From Haloferax sp. Q22 (lineage in GTDB: Archaea; Halobacteriota; Halobacteria; Halobacteriales; Haloferacaceae), in NCBI RefSeq assembly GCF_001482285.1, contig NZ_LOEP01000007.1, positions 62,001 through 126,000 of the forward strand: a stretch of DNA of 64,000 bases. Reading direction: 5' to 3'. The translations under genes were made by a program, and so were the position numbers. Below are positions 6,770 through 16,113 of this stretch, piece by piece; position 1 is the first letter of the stretch, and each line of letters starts with the position of its first letter. Below the pieces are notes generated by a model that worked only from the letters and a program-made list of their open reading frames with translations, made no database searches and was not told the DNA's origin.

Positions 6770-8728
6770 TCAGGCAGCGGGTGCCACGTCGGTCCCCCAC
6801 GTGACGCGGCGGTACGACTCGTCGAGGGCCTGCGCGTCCTCGGGGAGGAGGGCCGCGACGAGGAACGTCGGATACTGCTCGAAGTGGTCGACCAGCGCGG
6901 CGATGCGTTCGGCGTCGATGGCCTCGACAGAGTCGAGCAGCATGAACGGGACTTCCTCGTACACCTCGTGGACGAGGTAGCCCGCGAGGGCGAACACGAG
7001 GCCGACGACCTCGCGCTCGCTCTCGCTGAGGTGGTCGATGGAGTCCTCGTACACCGCTCCGGAGTCGGACGCGCGGACGATGTGGAGTTCGAACTGGGTC
7101 TTTTCGACCTTGCGACGGCCCTCTCGGACCCGACGTTCGACCTGCTCCAGCCAGACGCGCTCGATGTTGTCGTAGCCGAGGAGGTCAAGGACCGTCTCCA
7201 TCTCCTCGTTGAACGCCTCGACGGCTGCGGTCGTCAGCGACCGAATTCGGGTTCGCGCATCCTCGAGTTCCTCCGTCACCTGTTCGCGTTCGAGTTCGAG
7301 TGCTTCGCGCTCATCGAACCGGTCGTCGAGCGCGTCGAGGTCGTCGTGGACCGACGCGAGGTCGTCGCGTGTCCGGTCGAGCGTGAACTCGACCTCGTTG
7401 AGCTTCTTGTGGAGTTCGATGAGGTCGCCTTCGGCCTGCCCGCGGAGGTCCGACGCGTCGGCTTCGAGCGCTTCGACCCGTTCGGCGAGCTTCTCGCGCT
7501 GGTCGGTCAGCGAGTCGATTTGCCCGGTCCGTCGGTCGAGTTCGTCTTCGAGGCGCTGAAGCTTATCCCGGAGCTTCCGGCGGTCGCGCTGGGCTTGTTC
7601 CGCCGCCCGCATCGAGCGTTCGAGTTCGTCGAGTTCGCGGCGGAGTTCGGCGCGTTCCTCGCGCTGTTCGTCTCTGACCTCGCGGAGGCGGTCGGTCGTC
7701 CCCCGAATCTGGTCGCGGTCGACCTCGGTGCCGCAGGTCCAGCAGGTGATCGTCTCCGAGGAGACGAGTTGGTCCGTCACCGAACCGCCACCGACCGCGC
7801 CCAGCGAGTCCTCGACGAGGTCGGCCTTGCCTTCGAGCACGTCCTCCGTGTACTGGACGATGGTCTGGAGCTCCGAAATCGTCGAGTTGAGCGACTCGAT
7901 ACGCGACCGAATCGACTCGATGCGGTCGTTCGCCTCGCCGCGGTCGACCTCGTCGGCCTCGAACGAATCGAGTTCCGACTGGAGTTCGGAGCGCTCCTCG
8001 CGGAGCGATTCGACGCTCTCGCGCTCGCTCTGGAGGCGGAAGCGGACCGTTTCGAGGTCCGACCGCGCCGACTGGAGGTCCGACAACACCTCGTCTAACG
8101 CGGCTTGGTTCTCGCGTTGCGATTCGACCGTCTGGTCTTCGGCCTCGATTTCGGCTTCGAGGTCGTCGCGCTCGGCTTCGAGGTTCTCGATTTCGGCTTC
8201 GAGGTCGTCGCGCTTCGCTTCGAGCGACCGGCGGTCGGCCTCGAGCGAGTCGAGCGAGTCGAGTTGTGTTTCCACCTGCGTCCGTCGGGTCTGGAGGCGC
8301 TCGATTTCGGCCTCGATGGCGTCGGTGTCGACCGGTGCCATGATGACGTCGTGGAGGTCCCGCTCCGAGACGACGGCCCGGCGCGCCTCGTTTGACCCGA
8401 GAAGGAACGCAAAGCGGTCGGCGGTCGTCGTGTCTTGGAGATACGGCGTGCCGTCGGTCGCGACTGACCCGTTCTCGCGGGAGAGGATGCGGGTGTAGGT
8501 CCGGCCGTCCAGTTCGAGTTCGACCGACCCCTCGTCGGCGTCGCCCTTGAGACTGGCCGCGTCGCTCCCGAACGCGCCCATAAGCGCGCGCAGGAATGAC
8601 GTTCGGTTCGTCGCGTTGCGTCCGGTCAGAACGGTGACGCCGGGTTCGAGCCCGACGGTTCGTTCGTCGATACCACCGATGTTTCGTATACGGACAGTCG
8701 CCGTCTGAAGTGCCTCTGAATCGTTCAT
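6770..8728 (-). CDS. archaea-specific SMC-related ATPase (Sph3-like)
   Basis: 652 residues with the layout of an SMC/Rad50-like protein: N-terminal ATP-binding head, long coiled coil (about 135-325), CxxC zinc hook (C329 and C332 in TCWTCGTEVD), a return coiled coil (about 340-530) and the C-terminal head. The P-loop is GRNATNRTS (36-44), with Arg in place of the usual Lys and no second Gly. The signature region is HLSESEREVVGLVFALAGY and Walker B is FMLLDSVEAID, without the usual catalytic DE pair. These departures are typical of the haloarchaeal 'archaea-specific SMC-related protein' family rather than signs of decay. It follows rdfA by 34 bp, probably in one operon; from memory this is Sph3 (HVO_2175) in H. 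volcanii. Confidence 0.9.
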   Translation of the reverse strand: MNDSEALQTATVRIRNIGGIDERTVGLEPGVTVLTGRNATNRTSFLRALMGAFGSDAASLKGDADEGSVELELDGRTYTRILSRENGSVATDGTPYLQDTTTADRFAFLLGSNEARRAVVSERDLHDVIMAPVDTDAIEAEIERLQTRRTQVETQLDSLDSLEADRRSLEAKRDDLEAEIENLEAERDDLEAEIEAEDQTVESQRENQAALDEVLSDLQSARSDLETVRFRLQSERESVESLREERSELQSELDSFEADEVDRGEANDRIESIRSRIESLNSTISELQTIVQYTEDVLEGKADLVEDSLGAVGGGSVTDQLVSSETITCWTCGTEVDRDQIRGTTDRLREVRDEQREERAELRRELDELERSMRAAEQAQRDRRKLRDKLQRLEDELDRRTGQIDSLTDQREKLAERVEALEADASDLRGQAEGDLIELHKKLNEVEFTLDRTRDDLASVHDDLDALDDRFDEREALELEREQVTEELEDARTRIRSLTTAAVEAFNEEMETVLDLLGYDNIERVWLEQVERRVREGRRKVEKTQFELHIVRASDSGAVYEDSIDHLSESEREVVGLVFALAGYLVHEVYEEVPFMLLDSVEAIDAERIAALVDHFEQYPTFLVAALLPEDAQALDESYRRVTWGTDVAPAA

Positions 8729-8762
8729 GTTTCGGATGTGGTGTGTTGGTGAGCCCGAATCG

Positions 8763-9407
8763 CTACTCGTCGCTCTCGTGTTCGCAGTCGCAGTGCCCGG
8801 AGTTGAGGAGCGTCGTCGGGGTCATTCGAGTGTCGCAGTCCGTGCAGGTGACGCGGATGTCTACTTCGACCTCGTAGGTGCCGATGAAGACCGCTTCGGC
8901 CTTCACTAAACGGTCGATAACATCGATAGTCACCGTCCGAAGTCGGGATCGGAGCTTCCGAATCGTCGCGAGTCCCGACTCGGTCGCGCTCTGTCCGTCT
9001 TCGTCGTCTTCACGTTCGACGTTTCGGTGTCGTTTGAGGTAGTTATACACCGACTGATAGGAGATGATGTCCGACTCCAACTGGTCGATGTCGACGCCGC
9101 GCTCGCGGAGCGTGTTCCGCGCGTCGGTGCGGCTCCCCGCGGTCACATCGTCGCTTGTCAGGAGCCGGTAGAAGTTCTCCGCCTCCCCGTCGAGGACGTG
9201 CGCGCCGGCCTGGTCCAGCGCGGCCCGGATGAGTCGCTTGTTCACGTCAGCTTCGAGTTCGCGGAGGCTCCGTCGCTCGCGACCCTCGCCGAGCCACGCG
9301 TCAACAAGGTCGTCACCGAGGCCGTCAAGACCGTACCGGTCCGCGATGCGCTCTATCTTCGGACCTCGGCCGCCGCGGCGGGAAACCGTGCTTCCAGAAT
9401 CTCGCAT
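8763..9407 (-). CDS. rdfA: rod-determining factor RdfA
   Basis: 214 residues. The N-terminus carries RRGGRGPKIERIADRYGLDG and a conserved helical core (LRELEADVNKRLIRAALDQA, then ENFYRLLTSDDVTAGSRTD) characteristic of the haloarchaeal rod-determining factor RdfA family, which in Haloferax volcanii is required for rod-shaped cells. The C-terminus has a probable zinc-binding cluster: CTDC followed about 15 residues later by CDC and a nearby His. The gene sits directly upstream of the SMC-like gene, the arrangement seen repeatedly in haloarchaea, implying joint action in cell-shape control. A 16-bp inverted repeat about 55-70 bp upstream may be an operator. Mechanism is not evident from sequence. 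Confidence 0.85.
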   Translation of the reverse strand: MRDSGSTVSRRGGRGPKIERIADRYGLDGLGDDLVDAWLGEGRERRSLRELEADVNKRLIRAALDQAGAHVLDGEAENFYRLLTSDDVTAGSRTDARNTLRERGVDIDQLESDIISYQSVYNYLKRHRNVEREDDEDGQSATESGLATIRKLRSRLRTVTIDVIDRLVKAEAVFIGTYEVEVDIRVTCTDCDTRMTPTTLLNSGHCDCEHESDE

Positions 9408-9461
9408 TGTGACCTCGCTACCCGGACCTTAGCGTGCAGTACCCTAAACGTTACTTATGGA

Positions 9462-9477
9462 TTATCAGAGGTGATAA
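9462..9477. promoter_or_regulatory. inverted repeat upstream of rdfA (candidate operator)
   Basis: TTATCA-gagg-TGATAA is a perfect 6-bp inverted repeat with a 4-bp spacer, 55-70 bp upstream of the rdfA start, in a locally A/T-rich promoter region. The position fits a binding site just upstream of the basal promoter. The protein that binds it is unknown. Confidence 0.4.
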
Positions 9478-9598
9478 AACTAGAACACAAACGAGTTACA
9501 CGACATACGCCGACGTTCTTACGGATTCCGGGGAATAAATGAGAGATATCAGTAAACGAGAGAACCACCCGATGCTAGACGACGGCGGGTTTTCGCCA

Positions 9599-10606
9599 TT
9601 ATTCCTCACGAACTGTCACCCAGAGGTGGACCTCCCGGTAAGCGTTATCAACCGTCGGCGACGCCGGCGGTGCGCCCTCGTAGAGGAGGTACGTCAGTCG
9701 CAGGCGCTCGCCGGTCATCGTCGGGCGGACCTCGTGCGGCTCGTGCCACGTCTCGTTGTGTTCGAGTCGGGGCGTGAACGTCCGGAGTTGCTCTGACTCC
9801 AATACGGTCGTCGAGTTGTTTGACACCTCGACGCGCTGGAGCACGGTGACGACGGTGTAGTTCACCGTCCGGTGTTCCTGGTTGCCGACGCCGAGGACGA
9901 GCGACGCGGGCTCACCGCGGACGAGTTCCTCGGGGTAGTTGTCGGCGGTGAGTTCGTCGTCGCCGTCTTCGGTCAGGAGATACAGTTCCGTGAACGACTC
10001 ACCGTCTTTCGGCACGGCCACCGCGTAGCCGACGCTGGCGGTCGCGAGGACCACGCTCACCACGAGGACGACGTTCAGCATCGCGTCGGTCCCCGACGCC
10101 GGGTTGAACAGTTCGTCGCGCGCGGCGGCGAACCAGCGCTGGTAGGGGACTTCCAGCCGTTCTTCTTCGGGGAGCGCCGACCGGCGGGCCGCCGCGAACG
10201 CCGTGGCGACGAGCGTGAAGCCGCTCACGGCGACGAGGATGGGCACGAGTCGAATTCCCCACGGCGTGAAGTTGAGGACGAGCCCGATCAGGGGGACGAC
10301 CGCGATGCTCGTCCCGAACGAGAGCGCGACCCGCTCGATACCGTCGATTCCGCCCATCCGGTCGTGGTCCTCGGGGGCGTCTATCGGCGGACCGCGCTCG
10401 GGGAACAGCGCCGCGATGAGGGCGTAGCCGGGGATGAAAAGCACGAACGGCAGGCCGACGATGACTCGGAGCGGCGTCCCCTCCAGCCCGGGCGTGAGCG
10501 TCGCCACGAGCGTGAGCGCGACCCCCGCGAGGACGACCGCGAGGTCGGCCGGGAGCGTGCGAAGCGGCTCGGGGAGGAACAACCGCCAGTCTTGGCGCTG
10601 CGACAT
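9599..10606 (-). CDS. DUF1616 membrane protein (first paralogue)
   Basis: 335 residues. The N-terminal half has four hydrophobic segments with the DUF1616 signature GTPLRVIVGLPFVLFIPGYA and IERVALSFGTSIAVVPLIGL. A further TM segment near 180-200 precedes an extracellular beta-rich domain (about 210-335) with the feature TMTGERLRLTYLLYEG. Known for the family: predicted inner-membrane proteins of archaea, function not established. A second copy with the same layout lies at 21810-22832 beside the subtilase gene; both C-terminal domains end with the same TYLLYEG...VHLWV pattern. The location among envelope genes suggests a surface-assembly role, which is inference. Confidence 0.85.
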   Translation of the reverse strand: MSQRQDWRLFLPEPLRTLPADLAVVLAGVALTLVATLTPGLEGTPLRVIVGLPFVLFIPGYALIAALFPERGPPIDAPEDHDRMGGIDGIERVALSFGTSIAVVPLIGLVLNFTPWGIRLVPILVAVSGFTLVATAFAAARRSALPEEERLEVPYQRWFAAARDELFNPASGTDAMLNVVLVVSVVLATASVGYAVAVPKDGESFTELYLLTEDGDDELTADNYPEELVRGEPASLVLGVGNQEHRTVNYTVVTVLQRVEVSNNSTTVLESEQLRTFTPRLEHNETWHEPHEVRPTMTGERLRLTYLLYEGAPPASPTVDNAYREVHLWVTVREE

Positions 10607-10669
10607 CTACCCGAAGTGGGAAACACGAGCACAAAAATCATTTGTCAGCCGCCGGCGGCCGCGGCTGCG

Positions 10670-12892
10670 CTACTCGACCGGGCCGACCGGCTCCGACGCG
10701 CCCGCACCGTCGCCCGAATCAGCCGACTCGGGCGCGCCTGACTCGTCCGGGGCGACGAGCGAATGGGCCGTCTCGACCAGTTCGGCGGCGTCCGCGTCAC
10801 TCACCGAGAGCCCGCTGTAGGCCGCGCGCTCGTAGCCCGCGGTGAGCGATTCGAGCGGGTCGGCGGGCGCGACGCCGGCGTCGACACACCGGTCGCAGAA
10901 CTCCCAGTGCGTCGCGGCGTCGTCGACGTCGGCGGCGGCCCCGAGCGATTGTCGAACGCCCGCGTAGGCCACGACCACCGCGTCGTTCGGCCGCCCCGCG
11001 TCAAGTGCGTCGGCCGCCGAATCCAGCGCCGAAGCCTCGGTCGTCGCCTGCTCTGGCTCGGCCGGTTCGTCGCTCTCCGTCGCGGCCGATTCGGCGACGG
11101 TCGCCGCTCCAGCGTCGTCGGCGCCGTTCCGCCGGAGGAGCACGGCGGCGACAAGACCGACAACTGCGGTCCCGGCGACGACCCACGCGAGGTCGAGCGG
11201 GTCGAACGGGAGCCCGCCGGAAGCGCCGTTTCCGGCCTCGTCCCCGGTGGCACCGTTCGAGAGCCGGATGCTCGCCATCGCGTCGGACGATTCGAGGTTC
11301 GTCCCCTCGCCGTCGAAGGCGACCGAGACGGTCGCGTTCTCGGTGGTCACACCGCTCGGAAGGTCGATAGTCGTCCGGTACGCGCCCGATTCGCCGGTCG
11401 TCGTCACGGCGACCTCGCGCTCGTTGACGCTGACGGCGACCGACTGGCCGCTCACGGCCTCGCCCTCGTCGGTTTCGAGGCGACCTTCGACGACGACCGT
11501 TCGGTCGGCGGTCTCGCGGGCGCGCACGTCGAGCGTCGTCCCTTCGGTTTCGAGCGGGACCGCAATCGTCGCCGGGGCGAACGCGACCGCCCTGCCGTCG
11601 CCGTCGGGTGCGATGCGAATCGACGCCGTGTCTGTCGCGGTCGCGGGGACGGTCGCCGAGACGGCCGATGCGCCGCTTTCGTTCGTCGCCGGCGCGGTCG
11701 CCGATGACCCGGCGAAGCTCGCCGAGACCGGGTAGTTCGACACCGGCGTCCCGTTCACGCTGACCGTCGCGCGAACCGAGACGGCGTCGGCGTAGCCGTA
11801 GGCCGGCGCAGACGGCTCCGACAGCCTCGCGGTCGCGTTCACCCGCGAGACGGCGACGGGAACGACCCGCTCTGTCGCCTGATACATCGACGCGTCGTCC
11901 GGGAGGTACCGGACCGTCAGCGACTCGGTGCTGACCGGAATCCGCGTCGGCCGGTAGGTCAGTTCGAACGAGCCGTCGGGGGCGACCGCCGACTGGACCG
12001 TCTGCCCGCCGACCGCGAAGCGGGCGGTCGCCGTTTCGACCGGCGTGCCGTTGTCGGCGACGAGCGACCCGGAGAGCACGAGCGGGTCGGTAAAGGAGAT
12101 GTTCCGGTCGTAGTCGGCGACGGTGAGGCTGGTGGCGACGAACTCGCGTGAGACGATTTCGTCGCGCTGCTCGGAGACGTTCGCCTGTACGTCCGCGATT
12201 TGGGCGCTACTCTCCGCGAGGTCGCCGTCGGTCCGGTTCGAGATGACGTCGAACGCCTCCAACAGCCGGTCTGACTGCGTCTCGCCGTCCTCGGCGAGCC
12301 GCGTCAGTTCGCGGGCGAGTTCGCGGGCGCGTTCGTCGTTACCGGTCCGCCTCGCCGCCTCGTACTCGCGGCGCGTCTCGCGGAACTCGCTGACCGTGTC
12401 GACGTACTCCCGCTGGGTCTCGCTGACGGTCTGGTACTCCCCGCCGGCACCGTCGCCGCCGACCTCGCCCTCGACGTCGATGTACTTGCCGAGCGAGTCG
12501 TCGTAGTCGTCGCCGAGCGCCGCCTTCGCGGCGGCGTACTCCCCCTGACTGAGCTGCAGGGTGCTCGCCCCGATGTCGCCGTTGAGTTCGCCCGAGAGGT
12601 ACGACAGCAATCGGTCGAGTTCGTTCTCGTCGTCGACCTCGTCGGGGTTCTCGTGGAGGACACCAGTGCTGTTGTTCGTCGCGTTCGCGGTCTGCTGCAG
12701 CGGACCTGGGGTCGGTCCAAACGCCGATACTCGGTCAACCGTCCCGAGAGACGCCGGCGCGTCCGCGCTCGGGGCGGGCGCGTCGGCGGCCGCTCCCGTA
12801 GAGACCGCCGCTACCGGCGCTGTCGCGACGAGACAGCCGACGACCAACATCGTCCAGAGCAACCGCACCGGGCCGCCCGATTCACCACGCAC
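10670..12892 (-). CDS. secreted-domain membrane protein with C-terminal DUF4129
   Basis: About 740 residues from GTG 12892; GTG 12868 and ATG 12850 are alternatives. A signal peptide (LLWTMLVVGCLVATAPVAAV) is followed by an Asn-rich segment, a coiled-coil region (about 100-220, rich in Glu/Arg), then several Ig-like/carboxypeptidase-regulatory-like beta domains (about 240-580). There is one TM helix (DLAWVVAGTAVVGLVAAVLL) and a C-terminal cytoplasmic DUF4129 domain (about 655-735) with HWEFCDRCVDAGV. DUF4129 domains accompany MoxR/DUF58 systems, matching the neighbouring genes. A/T-rich cctaatgggttttgg at 12914-12928 fits a promoter for the 12892 start. It is divergent from the DUF58 gene. 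Role is probably envelope quality control or assembly, by context only. Confidence 0.82.
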   Translation of the reverse strand: MRGESGGPVRLLWTMLVVGCLVATAPVAAVSTGAAADAPAPSADAPASLGTVDRVSAFGPTPGPLQQTANATNNSTGVLHENPDEVDDENELDRLLSYLSGELNGDIGASTLQLSQGEYAAAKAALGDDYDDSLGKYIDVEGEVGGDGAGGEYQTVSETQREYVDTVSEFRETRREYEAARRTGNDERARELARELTRLAEDGETQSDRLLEAFDVISNRTDGDLAESSAQIADVQANVSEQRDEIVSREFVATSLTVADYDRNISFTDPLVLSGSLVADNGTPVETATARFAVGGQTVQSAVAPDGSFELTYRPTRIPVSTESLTVRYLPDDASMYQATERVVPVAVSRVNATARLSEPSAPAYGYADAVSVRATVSVNGTPVSNYPVSASFAGSSATAPATNESGASAVSATVPATATDTASIRIAPDGDGRAVAFAPATIAVPLETEGTTLDVRARETADRTVVVEGRLETDEGEAVSGQSVAVSVNEREVAVTTTGESGAYRTTIDLPSGVTTENATVSVAFDGEGTNLESSDAMASIRLSNGATGDEAGNGASGGLPFDPLDLAWVVAGTAVVGLVAAVLLRRNGADDAGAATVAESAATESDEPAEPEQATTEASALDSAADALDAGRPNDAVVVAYAGVRQSLGAAADVDDAATHWEFCDRCVDAGVAPADPLESLTAGYERAAYSGLSVSDADAAELVETAHSLVAPDESGAPESADSGDGAGASEPVGPVE

Positions 12893-13108
12893 TACCCGTA
12901 GCCAGACGGGGGGACCTAATGGGTTTTGGCATTCGCCGACTCGCCCCGGCGCCCCCGGGCGCGTGATTCGCAGACTGCGATGTATTAACGCCGGGTTTAA
13001 CGGCCCGATCTGACCCGGGAACGCGCGGCAAATCCTCGGGTCCGCGCGGCCGGCTGCGGCCCGCTCCAACACAAACATTCAACTTGGGCGGCACGAATCG
13101 AATCCACG

Positions 13109-14533
13109 ATGCTTCCGACCCGCCGGTGGGCCGCGCTCGCAGGCGTAGCCTGCTTCCTCGCCGTCTACGCGGTCGTCCTCGACGAGCCGACGCCGCTTTT
13201 CGCAGCCTGCGGTCTCGCCGCGTGGCTCGTCGTCGCGCAGGTCGACGCCGTCGGGACGATGCGCGCGGTCGACCGCGACCTCTCGGCGGGCGTCTCGGTC
13301 GATCCCACGTCGGTGTACGTCGACGACCGCGCCGCGGTGACGCTGACGGCGTCGCTGTCCGAGGCCGTCGACGCGCCCGTCGAGGTCGAACTCGTCGCGC
13401 CGCCGAGTGTGAACGCGCCCGGGCGGGCGCGCCGGACGGTCGCGTTCGACCCCGGAGAGACCGCCGGGTCGGTCACGTGCAGTGTCGAGTTCCCCGTCGC
13501 CGGGCGAATCGCGTTCGACGAGGTCGAAGTCGACATCGAGGACCGTGCCGGCTTCTTCACCGAGACGCTGACGCTCGACGCCGACGCCCGCTGCCTGGTC
13601 GAACCGCCGGCCCCCGACGGCATCCACGTCGGTCGCGGCGGCGAACTGGTTGGCGCGTCTTTCGGCGACCACTCCAGTGACCAGACTGGACCGGGACTCG
13701 TCCCCCACGAGACGCGGCAGTACCTCCCCGGCGACACGCTGTCGCAGATCGACTGGAAAACCACCGCGCGCATGGACCACCCGTACATCCGCGAGTTCGA
13801 GTCCGAGTCGGATTATCTGTTGTCGCTCGTGGTCGACTGCGGTTCGAACATGAACCGCGGTCCGACCGGGCGAACGATGCTTTCGTACGCGCGCGAGGTC
13901 GCGCTCGGCCTCATCGACGCCGCCGACTCCCACAGCGACCCCGTCTCGGCGCAGTTCGTCGGCGACGCCGGGACGACGTGGGAGTTCGGCCCCTCGTCGT
14001 CCTCGAACGCCTACCAGACGATTCGACGGCGACTGCTCTCGATCGAGCCGACCGCGCGCTCGCGTCGCCCGGTCGGCACGTCCCGGCCGGTCGCCCCCGA
14101 AGACGCCCGCGAGCGGGGTCGCCTCCTCGATGGTGACGACTCGGCGTTCGCGACGACGCTTCGCCCGTACCTCCACGACGGCGAGAGCTACGTCTCGCGG
14201 GTCAGCGACCGGCCGATTTTCGACGCGGTGAAGTCCGCGTGCTCGCGGTCCGACCGGCAGGACCACCTCGTGCTCGTCACCGACGACTCGGCGAGAGTCG
14301 AGACCTACGAGGCGGTCGTCGTCGCGTCCAAGCGGAGCAGCCAGACGAGCGTCTTCCTCACGCCGACGACGTTCTTCGACGACGCCGCCGGGAGCGCGGG
14401 CGACACCGACGGTCTCGTCGCCTTCGAGGAGTTCCGAAAGCGACTCGAACGACTGCCGAACGTCACCGCCTACGAAGTCGCCCCGAAGAGCGCGATGAAC
14501 CTGGCAACGGACCGCGCCACCACAGCGGAGTGA
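13109..14533 (+). CDS. DUF58 domain protein (MoxR-associated, VWA-like)
   Basis: 474 residues. Two N-terminal TM helices (about 7-42) are followed by a beta-sandwich region (55-165) and the DUF58 core with the diagnostic motif YLPGDTLSQIDWKTTAR and IREFESE. A downstream VVDCGSNMNRG stretch resembles a degenerate MIDAS motif (DxSxS), so metal binding is doubtful. DUF58 proteins are partners of MoxR AAA+ ATPases and are thought to act in metal-dependent assembly of membrane or extracellular complexes. It is first of a three-gene operon (next gene 6 bp downstream) that converges on the MoxR gene and is divergent from the DUF4129 gene, so the whole set forms one system. Confidence 0.9.
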   Translation: MLPTRRWAALAGVACFLAVYAVVLDEPTPLFAACGLAAWLVVAQVDAVGTMRAVDRDLSAGVSVDPTSVYVDDRAAVTLTASLSEAVDAPVEVELVAPPSVNAPGRARRTVAFDPGETAGSVTCSVEFPVAGRIAFDEVEVDIEDRAGFFTETLTLDADARCLVEPPAPDGIHVGRGGELVGASFGDHSSDQTGPGLVPHETRQYLPGDTLSQIDWKTTARMDHPYIREFESESDYLLSLVVDCGSNMNRGPTGRTMLSYAREVALGLIDAADSHSDPVSAQFVGDAGTTWEFGPSSSSNAYQTIRRRLLSIEPTARSRRPVGTSRPVAPEDARERGRLLDGDDSAFATTLRPYLHDGESYVSRVSDRPIFDAVKSACSRSDRQDHLVLVTDDSARVETYEAVVVASKRSSQTSVFLTPTTFFDDAAGSAGDTDGLVAFEEFRKRLERLPNVTAYEVAPKSAMNLATDRATTAE

Positions 14534-14539
14534 ACACCG

Positions 14540-15052
14540 ATGGAGACACCTGTGAACCAGAGCGAACGGACGATTCGAACCGTGTTGGACGCGAACGAAC
14601 TCACCCCGATGGACGTGGTCGGCGTCCTCTGTGTCACGCTCGTGGCGGGACTGACGAGCGGGCTGTGGGGCGTCGCCGCCGGCGTCCTCGTCCTCGCCGT
14701 CGCGGCAATGACGACGGGGCCGCTCGCGTTCGTCGTCGCCCAACTGACCGCCGTCTCGCTTTTCGGGGACGCGAGCCTCGTCGCACTCGGTAGCGCGCAG
14801 CTCGCGGCGTTCCCGCTCCTCGCGAGCGCGGCGTGCGCGTGGCCGCCGGACCGGTCGCGACTCGCTCGGCTGGCGGCTGGATACGTCGTCGCGCTCGGGA
14901 TGGCGTGGGCGCTCTGGACGTCGCTCCGGTGGGCGTGGCAGGCCGCGCTGGTGGCCGTCGTCCTCGCGGCACTCGCCGCCTACGGGCTCCACCGCTACGA
15001 ACGTGTCGCGCTCGGCTTCGTGAGTGCGTCGGACACGGGGGCTGGGCGATGA
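14540..15052 (+). CDS. small integral membrane protein in the DUF58 operon
   Basis: 170 residues with a short cytoplasmic N-terminus (ERTIRTVLDANELTPMDVVG) and about five hydrophobic helices in an Ala/Val-rich membrane domain. It starts 6 bp after the DUF58 stop and its TGA overlaps the next gene in ATGA (15049-15052), so it is translationally coupled to both neighbours. There is no recognisable catalytic motif. Operon position points to a membrane component of the MoxR/DUF58 system. Confidence 0.85.
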   Translation: METPVNQSERTIRTVLDANELTPMDVVGVLCVTLVAGLTSGLWGVAAGVLVLAVAAMTTGPLAFVVAQLTAVSLFGDASLVALGSAQLAAFPLLASAACAWPPDRSRLARLAAGYVVALGMAWALWTSLRWAWQAALVAVVLAALAAYGLHRYERVALGFVSASDTGAGR

Positions 15053-16104
15053 GCGCGGACAGCCCCGCGGACCGACCCGACCGCGAGTTGGCGAACGGCG
15101 AGACCCGCGCCGTCGTTTCGGCCGCGACCCGAGGCGACGGCGATGCCGGTCGGGGTGACACCGACGAGTCGGCGCCCGACCGCGCCAAAGCCGCCGACCT
15201 CCGGCGCGAAAACGCCCGACTCAGACAGCGCTACGAGGCGCTCCGACGGGGTCGATACCGACAGACTGCCGTCGCGCTGGCCGCGCTCGGCGTCGCCGGT
15301 CTGCTCGGGGGCGCGCTGTTTCCGCCCGTCAGGGAGACGCTCGTCGTCCTCGGCGCGATCGGGCTGTTCGCCGCGGCGGTGACGCGGTATCTCAGCCCCG
15401 AGCGGTTCATCCCCGTCGGCGTCGGCTCGTCGGTGTTCGGCGCGCACGCGAGCAACCACGCCGCCGTCGTCGATGAACTCGGCCTCCAGGACACGATGGT
15501 CTACGTCCCCGACGCCAACCGCGACGCCGTTCGGCTGTTCGTCCCGGAGCACCGCGGCTACGCGCTTCCCGACGCCGAGGCGCTCCGCGACACCTTCGTC
15601 GTCACCGACGACGAACTGGCGCGCGGCGTCGCCTTCAACCCCAGCGGCGGCGGCCTGTTCGACGAATTCGAGCGGAGCCTCGACGGCCCGCTCGGCGACG
15701 ACCCCGAGACGCTCGCCCGACAGGCGACCGACGCCCTCGTGGAACTGTTCGAACTCGCCGAAACCGCGGCCGCCGAGACGGACGCCGCGGACGGTCGCCT
15801 GACGGTCCGCGTGGAGGACTGCCGGTTCGGGTCGGTCGAGACGTTCGACACGCCCGTCGCGTCGTTCATCGCCGTGGCCGTCGCCCGCGGTCTCGACGCA
15901 CCGGTCGTCGCCGAGGTCGCCGCCGGCGAGGAGATGGACTTCGCCGTCACCTGTCGGTGGGACGTCGAAGACGACGAGGAAAGCGAGCCGTCCGCGGCCG
16001 CGGCGTCGGAGGCTGAGGGTGAGGCCGACGCAGGGGCGGTCGAGTCCGAAGGAACAGAAGTCGAAGCAGAAACACAAACAGAAGCAGAAGCCGACGAGCG
16101 ATAG
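15049..16104 (+). CDS. membrane-anchored coiled-coil protein in the DUF58 operon
   Basis: 351 residues from the ATG that overlaps the previous stop (ATGA). The open frame extends further 5', but the overlap and codon context favour 15049. Layout: acidic disordered N-terminus (1-45), short coiled coil (RRENARLRQRYEALRRGRYRQ), two TM helices (about 70-110), then a soluble alpha/beta domain (115-310) containing FIPVGVGSSVFGAHASNH and a second half with LTVRVEDCRFG. The C-terminal tail is almost pure Glu/Ala with short repeats (EAETQTEAEA). Family unknown to me. The operon places it with the MoxR/DUF58 system. Confidence 0.82.
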   Translation: MSADSPADRPDRELANGETRAVVSAATRGDGDAGRGDTDESAPDRAKAADLRRENARLRQRYEALRRGRYRQTAVALAALGVAGLLGGALFPPVRETLVVLGAIGLFAAAVTRYLSPERFIPVGVGSSVFGAHASNHAAVVDELGLQDTMVYVPDANRDAVRLFVPEHRGYALPDAEALRDTFVVTDDELARGVAFNPSGGGLFDEFERSLDGPLGDDPETLARQATDALVELFELAETAAAETDAADGRLTVRVEDCRFGSVETFDTPVASFIAVAVARGLDAPVVAEVAAGEEMDFAVTCRWDVEDDEESEPSAAAASEAEGEADAGAVESEGTEVEAETQTEAEADER

Positions 16105-16113
16105 CCGACGCCC

